From assembly GCA_020310875.1 (NCBI GenBank), contig CM035406.1, positions 83,323,717 through 83,387,716 of the forward strand: 64,000 nucleotides of DNA, in the 5' to 3' direction. The notes below the pieces were generated by a model. The model was given only the letters and a program-made list of their open reading frames with translations, was not told the origin of the DNA and searched no databases. This document shows, piece by piece, positions 23,822-35,182 of this stretch (the first letter of the stretch is position 1; every line of letters begins with the position of its first letter). The translations under genes and the position numbers were made by a program. This stretch comes from Ceratopteris richardii (lineage: Eukaryota > Streptophyta > Polypodiopsida > Polypodiales > Pteridaceae).

Positions 23822-25094
23822 TGTTGGAGCAAGTTTATGACAAGCCTAAGTATTGGCTTGAGTCCCACAAATTCAAAGAAGAAGCCTTAAAATGAAGACA
23901 ATGTAAAGTTCACTTGTGAACTACCTCTTATAACTTTTGAAGACTTTACTTAATGTAAAAGTGAAAGAATCTTAACTAGTTGAGTCCACTTGATCAAAAA
24001 GGGAAAGAGGAGCTATGAATTTGTGATTTGTGGTATATAGAGAATAAAATAAATCACTAATTGATTGGAGAGTGATTGAGGGAAGTTAGCCTCCCAAGCT
24101 CAACTATAAATAGATGGCAGCTTTAGTCGTGGTTAGAGAGACCTCAGAGAAGACCTCGAAGAGCTGATCTTTAAGCCATATCAAGGTGTGGTTTCAAGTA
24201 ACACATATGTATCAGTAAGTACATTGTATTGTACAATCAATATACTTCATTTTCATGATCATTTGAGTTCATATTTCCATGTTCTTGTGAAGTGTACTAC
24301 TCACTGCCATATCTCTTAGTTTTCTTAGTCAGATTGCAGAGATGGTTTCTCTGAGCTTGATAGATCATTTTCAGTGATTTAACTTGGTAAAGCTAGCTCT
24401 ATAAGTCTACTATATGCTCATCAATTTTTATTTCATTTGAATGTGTCAATTTTCAGTTATTTTCAGTTGAAGTCAACCTTGTCTATTCATTTTCACTTCT
24501 CTATCAGGTACCCGACTTTTTTACTCATGTTGTCGGAGTTGTTTCTCATTGTGTACTAACCCCAATTCAATGATTTAAAGCTTATTGGATTCAGCATAGT
24601 GTCTAGTATAAGGATCCAAATTTTCAAAATCATTGGACTCTTCAAGCTTGAGTTATGTTCATGTTTCTGCTCACTAGTCTCATTACTGTAGCAGCCCGTG
24701 AAAATCGGGATGATGTCATAACTTGTTAAACATCATTCTCAGTGTGTGGTTCATTATTTTTTATGAAATTACTCTTGAAAGTTAGCTCTTTAAGCTACCT
24801 AGAGTTCCGCAAAAGGAATTAAGCTAATTGTTGTTGTGCTCATAGAATTATGCAAAACACTAGACAGGTGTATCAACCAAAATAGCAAGTTCTTCACCTC
24901 TGAGCTAACTCCAACTTATCTGTTTTAATCTATCTTTTTGAGAGTGATCTTCCAAGGTACATAGGGTGTCTACTAAATCCATTGGCAAGCTAAAAGGGCC
25001 CACCACATACTCCTTGAGTTCATTTGGCTGGTGGAGATCAAGGATTTTGCAACACCTCTTCATCTTCAAGCACATACCTATCCATCTCTTCATA
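23822..25094 (+). repeat. 5-prime LTR of element 3 (1273 bp)
   Basis: TGTTGGAGC to TCTTCATA (terminal CA mutated to TA). TATA box TATAAATAG at 24105-24113, leaving nearly 1 kb between promoter and LTR end. Carries the short palindrome CCCGTGAAAATCGGG near 24694. Confidence 0.93.
24105..24113 (+). promoter_or_regulatory. TATA box of element 3 5-prime LTR
   Basis: TATAAATAG; the same motif is present in the other LTRs of this family (29156, 45018, 50464; TATAAATAC at 38454). Confidence 0.72.
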
Positions 25095-25095
25095 G

Positions 25096-25107
25096 TGGTA
25101 TCATAGC
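25096..25107 (+). other. Primer binding site, element 3 (mutated)
   Basis: TGGTATCATAGC, one substitution from the standard site. Confidence 0.82.
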
Positions 25108-25120
25108 AAGGTTGGACAAC

Positions 25121-26170
25121 ATGGGAGATGGATTTCCTTCATCAATTGACAAAATTGGACGGAGTTAACTACTCAGCTTGGTCATTTTAGAATGGAAGAT
25201 TATCTCCAAGGTACAAGTTTATATGGTTATGTGGCTGGAGGTGAAGTTATGCCAAGTTTTAAGAACAAAAGTCAACCAACACAAGAAGAGCAAGAACGAT
25301 TGAGCACACGGTGCTCCAAGGATGCACTTGCAAGGTTTTATGTCCTCAACTCTATCTCAGATTTTTTGTTACCTCACATTAGAAGTTCTAAGACATCTCA
25401 GGAAGTGTGGGATGCACTTGAAGCTTTCTTCTTTTCAAGTACTAAAGCTAGGAAGCATCAACTACGGCTAGATTTCACAACTCTCAAGAAAGCTCCTAAA
25501 CAAAATGTGACTGATTTTGTCACAAAGCTCAAGGACATAGCAGACCAATTGGGAAGCATTGGAGAGGTAATAGATGAAGAGCAAATTGTAAGGCAGGTCA
25601 TCAATGGCTTGAAGGCAGATGACAAGTGGGAAGCATTCACCACAACTATGGATTTGTACATGGACATGCATGTACCTGATTTCAATACACTCATTGGACA
25701 ACTACTTACTCAAGAGGCAAAGCTTATCAAAAATGGAGAAAGCTCTAAAGGTAATCAATCTTTAGCCTTATATATTGATAAAATCAAGTCCAAAGAAAAC
25801 AAAGGAAAGTCAAAGAAAGTGGATGATGAAGCCGGAACATATCAAGCTAACTATGCAGGTAGAGGAAGACATGGCAGAGGTAGTGGAAGAGGAGGTAGAC
25901 AAGGCAGGGGGAGATCCCAAGACTCCAATCCATGTTCTATTTGTGGATTAACTAATCATACAACTGAAAATTGCTTTAGCAATTCCAGGAATCAAAGAGG
26001 AAGAGGATACAATAGAGGAAGTTATGGCTACTCAAGAGGAAGGTTTAACAACTACCATGGCAATTGCAACAACTACAATCATTCAAACTATCAAGGAGGC
26101 TACAAAGGAAGGAGAGACTTCAATAACTACACAGAAGACTCAAACAAAGAGGATTCATTATTGATCATGA
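25121..26170 (+). pseudogene. gag: gag of copia element 3, broken
   Basis: ATG at 25121 opens like element 5 gag (MGDGFPSSIDK against MADGFPSSIDK), but an extra base near 25155 shifts the frame and brings stops. The body is open from 25192. It contains the capsid-like region, an Arg/Gly-rich stretch (RGRHGRGSGRGGRQGRGR) and a complete CCHC zinc knuckle CSICGLTNHTTENC (25933-25973), then an Asn/Tyr/Arg-rich region. Compared with element 5 only the first ~25 codons are out of frame. Confidence 0.85.
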
Positions 26171-28862
26171 ACATGGCTATGCCACAAGTTAAATCTAATG
26201 AGCATGTTTTCTACAAACATTCAGGTTGCTCCAATCATGTGGCAAGAAATGTAGCTCTCCTATCAGATTTGGAAGATCCAAGGAATAAGCATGAGGTACA
26301 AACAGGAGATGACACAAGACATCCTATGGAGAAAATAGGCAATGTCAAAGCACCTGATGGAAACAAGGTATGTGGATCAAGGTATTATGTCTCCTTTATT
26401 GATGATTGAAGCAGATGGACTATCCTATTCTTTATTAGACACAAAGATGAAGTTCTTTCATGTTTCAAAAGATATTTGGCTCTTATGGAGAATCAAATAG
26501 GTAAATCACTAAAAAGGCTAAGGTCAGATGGAGGGGGAGAATACTTCTCCTATGAGTTTGATTCTTTTCTTCAAGAAAGAGGAATCAAAAGAGAGGTAAC
26601 TACAAGGTACACTCCTGAGCAAAATGGAGTGGCAGAAAGGAGGAATAGGACAATTGTTGAAGCTACAAGGTCTATGTTGAATGAAAAGCATTTACCTAAT
26701 TACTTATGGCCTAAGGCTGTATCTACAACCACTTACTTGATTGACAAGTTGCCTTCAAAATCCCTTGATAGGATGACTCCATATGAGGCTTGGAATGGAA
26801 GAAGATCAAGCTTAGATCATTGTAAAATTTTTGGTTGCATTTCTTATGCTCATGTTCCTTCACAGGTTAGAGGCAAGATGGATCCAAAGGCAGAAAGGTG
26901 TGTATTTATTGGATATGACACAATCAAAAGGGGTATATGTTATACAATCCTACCAACAAAGGATTCTTGGTAAGCAAAAATGTAGTTTTTGATGAGAACA
27001 ATTCATGATATGAAGATTCATGTAGGAAGGTCAATTTACCGTATGATCTAGAAGAAGATTTTCCAAATCTTGGTAGAGAACAACCAAAGATTTAAGAACA
27101 AGACACCTCAGAGGATGATGAAGAATCTCAGGTGGAAAAGATCAAAGCATGGAAGTCTAAAGGTAAAGCAAAATTGCAGGAACTTGGACATGAGGCAGAA
27201 TCATCACATCAGAGCCTAAGAAGATCTATGAGGGAAAAGAAAAAACTAGAAAGGTATGGGTTTGACACCTCATTAGTAACTAAACATTCTATCTACATAG
27301 CATAGGACATAAACCAAGAGGAGCCATCATCATTTGAAGAGGCCAAAGCAAAAACGGAATGGAAGCATGCAATGAAGGAAGAAATTGAAGCACTTGAGGA
27401 AAACAACACTTGGGATTTGGTGCCCAAGACTTCATTTATGAGGGTGATAGGCTCAAGATGGGTCTACAAGCTCAAGATGAATTCTGATGGTGCCATAAAG
27501 AGGTATAAGGCAAGACTTGTAGCAAAAGGCTTTGCACAAACTCAAGGAGTTGATTATGAAGAAACTTTTTCTCCTGTAGCTAAGATGCCTACAATCAGAG
27601 TGTTACTTAGTATTGCTTCTTCCAAGAATTGGAAGATACTTCAACTAGATGTAAAGAATGCATTCTTGAATGGCTGGATAACAAAAGAGGTACAAATGGC
27701 ACAACCAGCTGGTTTTGAGAATCAAGTTTATCCTGATTATGTGTGTAAAATTAACAAAGCATTGTATGGTCTCATGCAAGCGCCAAGAGCTTGGAATTTC
27801 AGGCTTCTTTCATTCTTGCAGGACAAAGGCTTTCAAGCAAGAAAGGCAGATCCTTCACTCTTTATTAAAAAGCGTAATTCTCATCATCTACCTATGTGTA
27901 TATGTAGATGATATTATATTGACAGGAAATGATGCAGATGGTATGAAGAAGATCAAAGATCAAATGAGAGAAGAGTTCAAGATAAGTGATTTGGGTTCAC
28001 TTGCCTACTTCCTAGGTTTGGAAGTTGTCTACAAGGATCATGGTTTGTTTCTCACTCAAAGAAAGTACATTAAGAACATGTTGGCGAAATTTAAGATGCA
28101 AGATTGTAAGATTGCAGGTAGTCCAATGGAGGTCAATCACAAATTGAGCTCACATAAAGGTGAACTCATAGAGGACATCATATGTTATCAAAGTCTAGTG
28201 GGTAGTCTCAACTATGCCACATCGACAAGAGTAGATATATGTTAAAGTGTGAGTGTGCTAGGTCAATTTATGCACACACCAAGGGAACCACACATGGATG
28301 CTACCAAAAGGATTCTCAAGTATCTCAAAGGAACCATAAGTGAAGGACTTTATTATCCTTATGTATCTGATTTAGGTTTGAAGCTATTTTCTTATGCAGA
28401 TTGGGCTGGTTCCAAGGAAGAGAGAAGGAGCACTTCAGGATATCTTACTTTTGCAAGTTTCATGGTCATCCAAGAAGAAACCTACAGTTGCTCTTTCTTC
28501 CACAGAGGCTAAGTACAGAAGTCTTGCCATAGCTACTCAGGAAGCTATGTGGATGAAGACATTATTCACAGATCTTGGATTGGAGTTTGGAACTCCAACT
28601 ATTTTTTGTGACAATATGATTTCTATTCATTTGGCTGCTAATCCTTTTTTTCATGCAAGGACTAAACATATTGAAGTTCATTATCACTATGTATGAGAGA
28701 AGGTTCTAAGCAAAGAGATTCAAATATCATATGTGTCCACTCATCAACAATGTCTAGATATTCTAACCAAAGCATTGGATGGTACAAAGCTTTGCAAATT
28801 CAAAGCTACGATAGGTTTGCAAGTAATCTTGGAAGATTGAAGACCTCAAGCATACTTGGCTT
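26171..28862 (+). pseudogene. pol: pol of copia element 3, deleted and frameshifted
   Basis: The protease Asp is lost: the motif that reads IDSGCSNH in element 5 reads KHSGCSNH. A deletion of about 490 bp (near 26365) joins the protease region to RYYVSFIDD, removing the integrase zinc domain. TGA at 26407-26409 follows. The integrase core keeps Asp, Asp (RSDGGGEY) and Glu (GVAERRNR). A frameshift near 27885 cuts RT just before YVDD (27901-27912); another near 28460 precedes RNase H (SSTEAKY, CDNM). A stop at 28694 and later stops end the coding potential. Confidence 0.9.
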
Positions 28863-28872
28863 GAGGGTGAGT
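28863..28872 (+). other. Polypurine tract, element 3 (degenerate)
   Basis: GAGGGTGAGT, where elements 4 and 5 have GAGGGGGAGC. Confidence 0.72.
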
Positions 28873-30149
28873 TGTTGGAGCAAGTCTATAACAAGCCTAA
28901 TTAATTTCATGAGTCCCACAAATTCAAAGAAGAAGCCTTAAAATGAAGACAATGTAACGTTCACTTGTGAACTACCTCTTGGAACTTTTGAAGACTTTAC
29001 TTAATGTAAAAGTGAAAGAATCTTAAGTGGTTGACTCCACTTGATCTGAAAGGGAAAGAGGAGCCACGAATTTGTGATTTGTGGTAGATAGAGAATCAAA
29101 TCAATCACTAATTGATTGGAGAGTGATTGAGGGAAGTTAGCCTCCCAAGCTCAACTATAAATAGATGGTAGCTTTAGTCGTGGTTAGAGAGACCTCAGAG
29201 AAGACCTTGAAGAGCTGAGCTTTATGCCATATCAAGGTGTGGTTTCAAGGCACACATATGGATCAGTAAGTACATTGTATTTTACAAGAAATATACTTTC
29301 ATTTTCATGATCATTTGAGTTCATATTTCCATGTTCTTGTGAAGTGTACTACTCACTGCCATATCTCTTAGTTTTCTCTGTCAGATTGCAGAGATGGTTT
29401 CTTTGCGCTTGGTGCATGATTTTCAGTGACTTAACTTTGTAAAGTTAGCTTTATACGTCTACTATATGCTCATCACCAATTTGCATTTCATTTGAATGTT
29501 TCAATTTTCAGTTATGTTCAGTTGAGGTCAACCCTGTCTGTTCATTTTCACTTCTCTATCAAGTACATGACTTTTTTACTCGTCTTGTTAGAGCTGTTTC
29601 GCAGTGTGTACTTACCCAAATTCCATGCTTTAAAGCTTGTTGGATTCCGCATACTGTCTAGTATAAGCATAAAAATTTTCATAATCATTGAATTCTTAAA
29701 GGTTGAGATATATTCATATTTCTGCTCACTCGTCTCATTACTGTAGCAGCCTATGAAAATCGGGATGATGTCATCACTTGTTAAACATCATTCTTAGTGT
29801 GTGGTTCATAACTTTTGATGCAATTACTCTTGAAAGTTATATCTTTAAGTTAGCTAGACTTCCCCAAAAGGAATTAAGCTAATTGCTATTGTGCTCAGAG
29901 AATTATGCAAAACACTGGAAAGGTGTATGAACCAAAATAGCAAGTTCTTCACCTTTGAGGTAACTCCAACTTATCTGTTTTGATCTATCTTTTTGAGAGT
30001 TATCTTCCAAGGTACATAGGGTGTCTAATACATCCACTGGCAAGCTAAAAGGGCCCACCACATACTCGTGGAGTTCATTTGGCTGCTATAGATCAAGGAT
30101 TTTGCAACACCTCTTCATCTTCAAGCACATACCTATCCATCTCTTCACA
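28873..30149 (+). repeat. 3-prime LTR of element 3 (1277 bp)
   Basis: TGTTGGAGC to TCTTCACA, followed by the GATTG duplication. Same internal landmarks as the 5-prime LTR. Confidence 0.93.
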
Positions 30150-30154
30150 GATTG
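30150..30154. repeat. Target-site duplication GATTG, right copy (element 3)
   Basis: Exact match to 23817-23821. Confidence 0.93.
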
Positions 30155-30906
30155 CAAGCTAGTTTCCACACCAGTTGAGATAGGATTAAGATTCTCAGTT
30201 GAGGATTCTAGTGATGCATTTGACACTTCTCTTTGTCAACAAGTTATGGGATGTCTTATATATGCATGCAACACAAGGCTAGATATATAGTATATAGCTT
30301 CCCAGTTGAGTCGATTCATGTATACCTTGGCACTAAGCATTAGCAAGTAATGAGACATGTTTTTACATATCTAAGAAGCACTTTGAGCTTAAGTCTCTTT
30401 AATGGCACAGATATTCAGCCATGCTTGGATGATTTTACATATAGTGATTGTCCTGGTTGTTATGATACTCGGGTGTCCACTAGTGGTAATTGCTTTTTCC
30501 TTGGAGACTCATGCATATCTTGGTTGAGTAAGAAGCAACCTATAGTGGCGACATCGAGTTGTGAAGCTGAGTACAGGGCAATTTTCACAACTACAGTGGA
30601 GTGTATATGGTTGAGACGCCTATTGATGGATCTTTTCATGGATATTGATGTTGCTATGCATATTCTCACTGCTAGTTAGAGTGCTTTGGCTGTTGCATAA
30701 AACCCAGTGTTACATGCACTGACCAAACATATTAAGGTGCATGCATTATCACTATGTGAGAGAGTGCCTTCATGCAAGAGATATTGATTTGGTATATATG
30801 CCTACACAAGATAATGTGGCAGACTTACTCACCAAAGCTCTTCCACACAAAAAGTTTGAAGCTTTTCGCAAACCTTTAGGCTTATTATCTTGTGGGGGCT
30901 GATCTA
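30155..30906 (+). pseudogene. pol: pol of copia element 2, second part (end of RT and RNase H)
   Basis: Continues the RT reading interrupted at 23821 (KLVSTPVEIGLRFSVED), then CLIYACNTRLDI and the RNase H region with WLSKKQPIVATSSCEAEY near 30520. Stops at 30288-30290 and 30677-30679 and small shifts later break the frame. RNase H would degrade the genomic RNA during reverse transcription. The join with the first part across element 3 is direct proof of the nesting. Confidence 0.88.
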
Positions 30907-30938
30907 TCACTCCTTGTATCTGTTCACACCATTTGCTC

Positions 30939-30948
30939 TAGAGGGGTT
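30939..30948 (+). other. Polypurine tract, element 2
   Basis: TAGAGGGGTT immediately before the 3-prime LTR. A second purine run (GTGGGGGC near 30892) lies about 50 bases upstream and is the alternative. Confidence 0.55.
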
Positions 30949-31240
30949 TGCTACACTTATGTGTTCCTCGAGTAGCTTTGATGTGAACCTTTTCTCTATA
31001 CATGGGCACTTTTTACTCTAGTGCAGGCTCGAGGTTTTTTCCCCATGTTACCACATACTTGATACTCTCATATGTGGTGGTACTTTGTACTTAGGGATAT
31101 TATTCAGCTCTTACTTAAGTTCAGTTTATCATCAGTAGAGAGATCTATTCCAACCATTGTCTTCTCCGTGTGTCTTGCTATGTTTGTGCTCCTTGTGTGT
31201 GCTTCTCATGTGTCTCTCGCAATTCTACACACACCCAATA
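30949..31240 (+). repeat. 3-prime LTR of element 2 (292 bp)
   Basis: Starts TGCTACACTTATGTG and ends ACCCAATA (CA mutated to TA). Confidence 0.88.
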
Positions 31241-31609
31241 GTTTATCCGTTGGAGTGTGTATATTTTCTTTCGGATGAGATTTGGTGTATTCTATTTGTT
31301 TACATTCGATCTAACATGGATCCTAAGGCTTAGATATTTTCCCACCAATTGATCCCAAATATACATGAAGCTTTTTACTAGCACCATAGGATTAAATGTA
31401 TATCCAACGGCTCGGATTCCCTTCCAAACTAGAGATAAGCTCAGATTCCACCAACCACACCTTTGAATTGATGACAATATCGTGGCCCAAAAATGTGAAA
31501 AAATGTGCATACACATACACGAATGTTTCCCAACCGATTTAATCCTAACCATTCAATTTTAGCATTCAAAGGCTATAAAATTTTCAATTTGACATTCTAA
31601 ATAAAAAAT
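31241..31609. other. Flanking DNA downstream of element 2
   Basis: GTTTA at 31241-31245 is the probable right target duplication. The rest is AT-rich with no recognisable gene and should be the continuation of the DNA before 18857. Confidence 0.5.
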
Positions 31610-31738
31610 TGCATTAGAAACTATTTTTTTAGCATACCACTGGTGGTTTTGTATGCCCCATTAAAACATTAGATCAAGATTTTTAATACCTAAAAATTAG
31701 GATCCTTACAAAGCCTATCTGATGCTCATTTTTTCCCT
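31610..31738. mobile_element. Diverged end of a second inverted-repeat DNA element
   Basis: 31689-31738 (CCTAAAAATTAGGATCC ... ATTTTTTCCCT) is the reverse complement of the first ~50 bases of the 802-bp element at 20915. Similarity continues inward through ACCACTGGTGGTTTTG. The other end was not found, so it is truncated or further diverged. Confidence 0.5.
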
Positions 31739-31789
31739 TAATTGGTTGCTCAACATCTTATGCTACACATGATTAACTATCTCATCATC

Positions 31790-32547
31790 CAAGATATGGC
31801 GCTTTAAATTTCAATTGATTTGAAGGTTTAAAAGACATTCACTCATGTGAAGCAACCAAGCTCCAATCAAGAGATATCTTTTAGAAATTTCACATTGTCA
31901 ATGATGCTAATTTTCAATTATAACATGCCAATTACCAAAATTTGTATGGTCTTGAAGGTTCATTGTCAGATTCTATACAAAACAAGGTCATATCTTCTTA
32001 CTAATGCAACTACTAAAATATTCTCATTGTTTTCGTGTCACAAGGGCTAACACAAGCCCACTCACAATAGAAACAAGGGAGATAATCTATAGCTTTTCGA
32101 AAGATGAGAGGCATGTATCCCCCAACAAAAAGGGATTCTACAGAAAAAGAAAAAGATTTATAGAACACCTATTGCATCTATTGGAAGAACCTTAGGTAAT
32201 CTCTTACAAACTAGTTGAGCCACCCGTTAGTGCTTGACCTACACAAGAGAAATTAGAGATAATTTTTCAGGATATATGATTATGCATAATGGCCCACAAT
32301 TTGTTGATACAATAGAAAAAACCTAAAATTCTAGAGATTAGATGCTATTTCTAGGGCCATGGTGAAGATTTTAAATATAATTATGTGATTCAATTAGATG
32401 GATTTGTTTCCTCGAAAAATGCCACTTTTTAGAGCTTACAAAAGGTTGAGCTCATCTAGCATGCATTGACAATGCAAAATATACAACCCTTTTTCTAAGG
32501 AGAATTTTGGGAGCATTATCGATAAGGAATGAGGTCTAGGGGGGGAG
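31790..32547 (+). pseudogene. Possible gypsy pol 3-prime end, very decayed
   Basis: Near 32370-32450 a plus-strand reading gives YVIQLDGFVSSKNATFRAY, similar in pattern to the end of the gypsy polyprotein seen at 35392-35183 (ALCKFDGAPLRS) and 56270-56390 (ELDGASLG). A purine tract TAGGGGGGGAG (32537-32547) follows and is succeeded by TGACACC. This suggests the tail of a plus-strand Ty3/gypsy element, but the upstream part is not readable. Confidence 0.3.
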
Positions 32548-33935
32548 TGACACCTCGGCATAGGGTTTGATCTGGTCCCCCTGCGTGAGTGTGCATGCAT
32601 CATACCTATCTAACATGCAACTTCTACATGCTCCACACCTCACCTTGGTGGTCGATCATCCAATGCAATAGGCCCATGCTTCAGGAGAGAAAGGGAAAAG
32701 CCCTCGGTCGAATGGGATGAAGGATCATTGTGGTGGATGCACGCGAATGTGAAATGAAAATACAAAACTCTATGTAAAACACCGAACTCAAAATTCTAGA
32801 TAAAATGTTTACACTCGAATGATCATGATCAATATACGAATGAGTGTCAAAGTGTGAGTGCAAATAATACAACTCAAATAATAAATAATCTCGCTATAGT
32901 GTGAATCAGGTAACAAAACTTGAATGCTCTTCCCGGCAACAATGTGGAAAAGATGCCACTTCACTCTTTTCTTGATGGTGGTCTTCAAAAAGCCTCCAAA
33001 TGCTTTTCTTCAATCACTTCTCTTTACTTCAAAGTCAGAAGCTCATCTGAAAATGTTCATGGGAAAAACCAAATGATTATTGGGCATCTATTTATAGCTT
33101 TTCCCTAGCTCCTCTCTCTAGATTTCTAGAATCTTCTAGGCTTCTCTTTTCTATTCTTAGAGGATCTTCTTTTTGATCCATTCTATTTTGATAACGTTCT
33201 TGTTTTCTTTTTCTATTTTTAGAAAATCAAATCTTTTGTTTCTGTTTTGATCTTTCTTTTCATTTTTATTTTTGACTAAGGTTTTAATTTGTTTCACACC
33301 TATGTACAAATTTAATTAAATTAAGGGTTTAGAGCTGGGATAAATGGCAATACTAAGGTTCCAAACCTAGGGTTTTTGTTTAGTAAAAATTAGGATTTGT
33401 TATTATTAGGGTTATGCACATCAATTAGTGGTTGAATGTATACACTATGGGCTGAAACCTCATGGTTTCCAAGGTTTTGAATTAAATTTTGAGGATCAAG
33501 AGTAAGGGTTCATGGGTTAAAACCCGAGTTTCAAGGGTTAGTTTGCATGTTTTCTAGGGTTTTGAAATGAAAGTGACATGGTTTTCAAAGGTTTATAAAC
33601 AAAATACATGGGTTTCTAGACTTCATCTTTATTAATCACATGAGAGATTAAATGGGTTTAAGTAAAAATATAATAATTGTTTTAAGGGCTAATAGAATTC
33701 TTACAAAGAATTATACAAATTTAAAGGGTGCATGCTAGATCAAAACACACATAAAAGTACAAAGGAAAGCCTTTTATCACACAATCAATCAAATCAATCA
33801 ATTACTTGAACTAGTTTTCAAACTCAATCCCTCTTCCTATAGTCAAAACATCATATCATAACCATATAAACAATGAAATAAATTTTAAAACTTTTTCATG
33901 ATGCACACTCCCTGAGGGATTTCATCCTGATATCA
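32548..33935 (-). repeat. Putative LTR of the minus-strand gypsy element
   Basis: On the minus strand a purine tract (AGGTGGGGGC, 33936-33945) is followed by TGATATCAGGATGAAATCCC, a good Ty3/gypsy LTR start. A TATA box TATAAATAG lies at 33096-33088. The distal end is not certain: the minus strand could end at GAGGTGTCA (32548), but the same point looks like a plus-strand LTR start. The U3 side is more secure than the U5 side. Confidence 0.5.
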
Positions 33936-33945
33936 GCCCCCACCT
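33936..33945 (-). other. Polypurine tract of the minus-strand gypsy element
   Basis: Minus strand reads AGGTGGGGGC directly before TGATATCA. Confidence 0.55.
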
Positions 33946-34440
33946 AATCTGCACATCTTCTTGATGGGCCAACCTACAAAATCCAATAGATGCGTATAAA
34001 GACTCTTTTCTAAAACTCTTCTTAGTTTTTATGTTTTTTGTTTCAAATTTTAAAACGTGATCTCATATATTTCATGCATATTTATGAAGATTAGTATAAA
34101 TTTTAGAAAATAAAGTAGATGCAAGATTCACGTATATCTTATTATGTTTCCACTTCCACAATCAGATAAGCAATCACATGAATAAACCGTAGGCTTCATA
34201 GATCTTTTAGTCATTTTACCCGTTTAGTTCCAACAACATATCCCAAGTACTAGCACATACTAAGCTCCACTAACTCATTTTGTAAAATTATACCTTGTTT
34301 CCCCTATTTATCTTGTATTGTCCAAACTCTCCATTAGATCTTTTTGTTTCTTTCCTTTCATATTTTTCTTTTCCTTCTTCTTTTCTTTTAAACTTCATCC
34401 CAACTTAGAATTTTTTATTTTTATTTTTATTTTTAGAAGT

Positions 34441-34745
34441 CGGCCTATGTTGAAATCGGGTGCGACTCATGGACTTGTTCACTCGGCCAAGTTTACTCAA
34501 GGTGTTTGCCGACCCAACATAGCGCACACCACATAATGTTAGCCCTACATGAAATCAATGTCAGCTTATGGCTTAGACCACCCGGCCAGAGTGAATCCAC
34601 CTGCCTACCGACCCATTTAGGTGCATGACAACATATAGGTCAGGCCTACGAGGAAACTAGTCTCAGCTTGTGGCCTTGATCATCTAACTAGGGTTGTTCC
34701 ACCCGCCTACTAGCCCATTGTAGCACCCTAACAACACATGCACAT
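34441..34745 (-). repeat. ~101-bp tandem repeats in the gypsy 3-prime region (three units)
   Basis: Units begin CGGCCTATG (34441), AGCCCTACATG (34541) and AGGCCTACGAGG (34642), each with a CATGGACTTG/TATGGCTTAG/TGTGGCCTTG word and a CCGACCCA/TAGCCCATT word at the same offset. Related repeats occur in the plus-strand gypsy copy at 56820-57290. Confidence 0.75.
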
Positions 34746-35182
34746 ACATATACTACTAGCTTGATTATGAAGGTTTGTTTGAATCATAATCTGATTGGAG
34801 GTAGGATCTCACAAGAAATAAATAGGAGAGACCCAAAAAGTCCCACTCACTAAGCGTTCAAATCTATGAGCATATAGAGGCATTCAGTGTAAGTTTGCCA
34901 TCACATTCCCAAGTTTTCACTCCCAAAAGTCTGTAATCTGCTAACTGATTCTATTCATATCATTTCTAGTCGTTCATGCTTCACACAAAACCAGAATAGA
35001 TGTTTGCTATCTCAATCCTACTTAATTTCCTTAAATTTGTATAGATCTTTAATTCATTACATACAAAAATGTAATGCATATCTTATTTCAGAAACAAAAT
35101 TTAGATTGGAAGTGCTTCATCTGATCATTTTGGTTAACCTTCAACCTTGTTCGACATCAAAAAATTTCTTCAATTTGGTGAT
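34746..35182 (-). other. Non-coding 3-prime spacer of the minus-strand gypsy element
   Basis: The reverse complement aligns with 56400-56760 of the plus-strand copy (shared GCAAACATCTATT and GGTTTTGTGTGAA), so it belongs to the element. Confidence 0.7.

Larger units (their letters stand above)
23822..30149 (+). mobile_element. Copia element 3: Ty1/copia retrotransposon nested in element 2
   Basis: A 6328-bp element with LTRs of 1273 and 1277 bp and an exact 5-bp duplication. It belongs to the same family as elements 4 and 5: same LTR ends (TGTTGGAGC ... TCTTCACA), same gag opening and integrase text. It sits in the RT codons of element 2. In the first ~480 LTR bases the two ends differ at about 6 percent by hand count, less than the host element 2, as expected. 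About 490 bp from the end of protease through the integrase zinc region is deleted near 26365 relative to element 5. Confidence 0.93.
18857..31240 (+). mobile_element. Copia element 2: Ty1/copia retrotransposon, split by two later insertions
   Basis: About 12.4 kb end to end, but only about 5.2 kb once copia element 3 (23822-30149 plus its duplication) and the 802-bp inverted-repeat element (20915-21716) are removed, a normal copia length. LTRs are 290 and 292 bp, followed by a tRNA-iMet-type primer site. Domain order is gag, protease, integrase, RT, RNase H. The LTRs differ at about 10 percent by hand count, making it one of the two oldest dated elements here. Gag is stopped and frameshifted, the first RT Asp is replaced, and the RT/RNase H join is separated by element 3. 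Confidence 0.9.

Noticed and set aside
26355..26400. AAGGTATGT at the element 3 deletion junction as a splice donor
   Set aside because: The match is short, and comparison with element 5 explains the join as a ~490-bp genomic deletion; no matching acceptor is needed.
30890..30900. Alternative polypurine tract and LTR start for element 2 (GTGGGGGC then TGATC)
   Set aside because: No matching sequence precedes the 5-prime LTR at 18857; the 30939 tract fits the paired LTR ends and near-matching flanks better.
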